Below, piece after piece: positions 45,894 to 47,257 of a DNA stretch of 47,257 nucleotides. Each line of letters opens with the position of its first letter. Position 1 is the stretch's first letter. This stretch comes from Candidatus Binatia bacterium (GTDB taxonomy: Bacteria > Desulfobacterota_B > Binatia > UBA9968 > JAJDTQ01), in assembly GCA_022827045.1 (NCBI GenBank), contig JAJDTQ010000124.1, forward strand, positions 1-47,257, written 5' to 3'. A program made the translations under genes and the position numbers. The notes under the pieces were generated by a model. The model had not been told where the DNA came from. It searched no databases and worked only from the letters and a program-made list of their open reading frames with translations.

Positions 45894-46469
45894 TCACGAC
45901 TGGAGATTGTCGAACCGGCCGTATATCAGGCCGAACATGCCCACGGCATAGATATCATCGCCTTCGAGTTCCAGCAGCACCTGGGGTAGCGACTGGTACG
46001 CCTGTCCCGAGATGAAGATGCCGTGGCGGGTCAGGTCGAAGGTGGTGAGGTGCAGCGGGCACGGCCCCAGCGCCTTGTCGCCGGCCTGGTACGTGCCCTG
46101 AAGCGGGCCCCCCTGGTGCGTGCAGGTATAGTTGAAGGCCACTACGTCCCGGCCGGGCCCGATGCCGCCGCCTGCCGGCGTGCCCAGCTTCGCCAGGATC
46201 GACTCCGCGTATTCCCCCTCGTCCGGATATTCGAAATCGACGGGCTCATCGAGTTCCAGCGCCGATAGCTTGCCGATGAGCTTGCGCGGGTAGGTGGATA
46301 CCACCGCCGGCGTCTGCGCCCCGGTGCGCCCGGGAATGCCGACCATGATTACAGCGGTGGTGATGCCGCTCCACAGGAGAAAGCTGCGCCGGCTCACGAG
46401 GCAGGACGCCGGGGCTTCCCCTTCCGCGCCACCCGCCGGGCCGGCGAGGTTTAGGCAGGATATCGTCAT
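45894..46469 (-). CDS. idrB: Rieske [2Fe-2S] small subunit with Tat signal (AioB/IdrB)
   Basis: A 191-residue electron-transfer subunit. The Tat signal SRRSFLLWSGITTAVIMVG lies at 26-44, placing the mature protein in the periplasm, with the Rieske ligands C116-T-H118 and C137-PL-H140. The C-terminal GQAYQSLPQVLLELEGDDIYAVG matches AioB. Its stop overlaps the GTG alternative start of the catalytic gene, so the two are coupled and presumably exported as one complex. The long leader before SRR is slightly unusual but still fits. Confidence 0.85.
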   Translation of the reverse strand: MTISCLNLAGPAGGAEGEAPASCLVSRRSFLLWSGITTAVIMVGIPGRTGAQTPAVVSTYPRKLIGKLSALELDEPVDFEYPDEGEYAESILAKLGTPAGGGIGPGRDVVAFNYTCTHQGGPLQGTYQAGDKALGPCPLHLTTFDLTRHGIFISGQAYQSLPQVLLELEGDDIYAVGMFGLIYGRFDNLQS

Positions 46470-46504
46470 GGTACTGTCCTCCGGTGCCGGCGTGGAACCC
46501 GGCG

Positions 46505-47257
46505 CTACGACCCCTTCCCGCCGGGAGGCGGCAGCGGCTGCATCACCGGGAGATCCGGCGTCTCCATCAGGATTTCCTTGCCCGAGAGACTTTGAAGGAA
46601 CGCCACCAGGTCACTCATCTCCGCGTCGGCGAGGCCCAAGGGCCGGATCAACGGACTCTTGGTGGCGGCGAACTCGTTCTCGCCGCCACCGCCGTTGTAG
46701 AACTCCACCACGTCACGCAGGGTCGCCAGCATGCCGTTGTGCATATAGGGGGACGTGTACCTGGTGAAGCGGAGGCTCGGGGTACGGAACTTGCCCAGGT
46801 GCTTCTTCTCCTTGGTGCGGAAGTAGAGACCCGGGTCGTCCTTGGTCTTGCGGTACATTTCTTCGGTGACGCCCTTGGCATAGAGCTCGAAGCGGAAGGT
46901 GATCTGCGCCACCGCATCGTCCTCCCAACCCTCGTAAGGGGGCACGCCGACGTTGTGGTACTTCTCGTCCGTCAGCAGCGGCCCGTGGTGGCAGGCGATG
47001 CAGTTGGCCTTGCCGGCGAAAAGCGCCAGGCCCCGCTTCTGCGACGCGTCCAGCGCGGCGTCGTCGCCGCGCATGTAGCGGTCGAAGGGCGTGTCGGTCT
47101 GCACCAGCGTGCGCTCGAACGCGGCGATGGCCATGTAGGCGTGGCGGATGTTGGGCCAGTCGTCGCCGAAGACCTCCTTGAACCGCCGCCGGTACTCGGG
47201 CACGAAGGCGAGCCGCGCCTCCATCATGTCGTCCTCGCCGTTGCCCGCCACCGCGCC
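46505..47257 (-). CDS. Di-haem cytochrome c peroxidase-like protein, C-terminal part (IdrP-like)
   Basis: About 250 residues of a di-haem peroxidase (MauG/CCP family); the N-terminal part lies beyond the window edge. CIACHHGPLLTD is a CxxCH haem motif, and FRTPSLRFTRYTSPYMHNGMLATLRDVVEFYN is the C-terminal family signature (the methionine-containing YMHNG). The first haem site is not in view. It ends 35 bases before the Rieske gene and is transcribed with it. Such peroxidases accompany Idr operons, where they are thought to remove reactive oxygen by-products; they are not part of typical arsenite oxidase operons. Confidence 0.75.
   Translation of the reverse strand, partial: GAVAGNGEDDMMEARLAFVPEYRRRFKEVFGDDWPNIRHAYMAIAAFERTLVQTDTPFDRYMRGDDAALDASQKRGLALFAGKANCIACHHGPLLTDEKYHNVGVPPYEGWEDDAVAQITFRFELYAKGVTEEMYRKTKDDPGLYFRTKEKKHLGKFRTPSLRFTRYTSPYMHNGMLATLRDVVEFYNGGGGENEFAATKSPLIRPLGLADAEMSDLVAFLQSLSGKEILMETPDLPVMQPLPPPGGKGS

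Overview
This is a high-GC, gene-dense bacterial chromosome segment. A Tat-exported Rieske protein, an arsenite/iodate-oxidoreductase-type molybdoenzyme, two sigma-54 promoter matches on nitrogen genes and an adenylylation-type glutamine synthetase suggest a Gram-negative lineage. Deltaproteobacterial or Tectomicrobia-like uncultured groups are plausible, but I cannot place it from sequence alone. There are no rRNA genes, confident tRNA genes or CRISPR arrays. The only mobile-element-like structure is a 1.9 kb cassette with imperfect terminal inverted repeats.

Layout. 1-6.4 kb (minus strand): the front half of a SulP transporter whose frame breaks near the window edge, a TMTC-like membrane/TPR protein coupled to an MFS transporter, and an orphan hydantoinase B. 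6.6-11 kb (plus): an exported sulfatase-modifying-factor-like protein, an ornithine cyclodeaminase family enzyme, a small zinc-ribbon protein and GTP-type PEP carboxykinase. 11.1-13.8 kb: a nitrogen operon (ammonium transporter, PII, cytosolic NMT1-like binding protein) behind a sigma-54 promoter. 13.9-21.9 kb: polyphosphate kinase, arginine decarboxylase, an iron-type ABC permease, then glnA behind a second sigma-54 promoter. 22-30 kb: a CPA2 antiporter, polyphosphate glucokinase, a CYTH-CHAD protein coupled to a ParA ATPase, HU, a TreT-type trehalose synthase and a DUF502 protein.

30-37 kb (minus): a tightly packed operon of a phenylacetate-CoA-ligase-like enzyme, the three subunits of a 4-hydroxybenzoyl-CoA-reductase-type molybdenum enzyme, and a dynamin-like GTPase. 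37-38.9 kb: the inverted-repeat cassette carrying one Tad-like von Willebrand A protein. 38.9-43.1 kb (minus): a LysR regulator, a formyltransferase and a HEAT-repeat protein flanked by repeats. 43.2 kb to the end (minus): a molybdopterin catalytic subunit, its Rieske partner and the C-terminal part of a di-haem peroxidase, an arrangement that resembles iodate reductase (Idr) more than arsenite oxidase.

Three themes stand out. First, polyphosphate: ppk1 makes it, ppgK uses it to phosphorylate glucose, CHAD domains bind it, and the CHAD gene overlaps a ParA gene, which suggests granule positioning. Second, nitrogen: amt-PII and glnA share sigma-54 promoters. Third, molybdenum redox chemistry: one enzyme probably reductive on aromatic CoA thioesters and one probably acting on an oxyanion. 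Short palindromic repeats, notably the CTCTCCC/GGGAGAG type, fill many of the gaps between genes.
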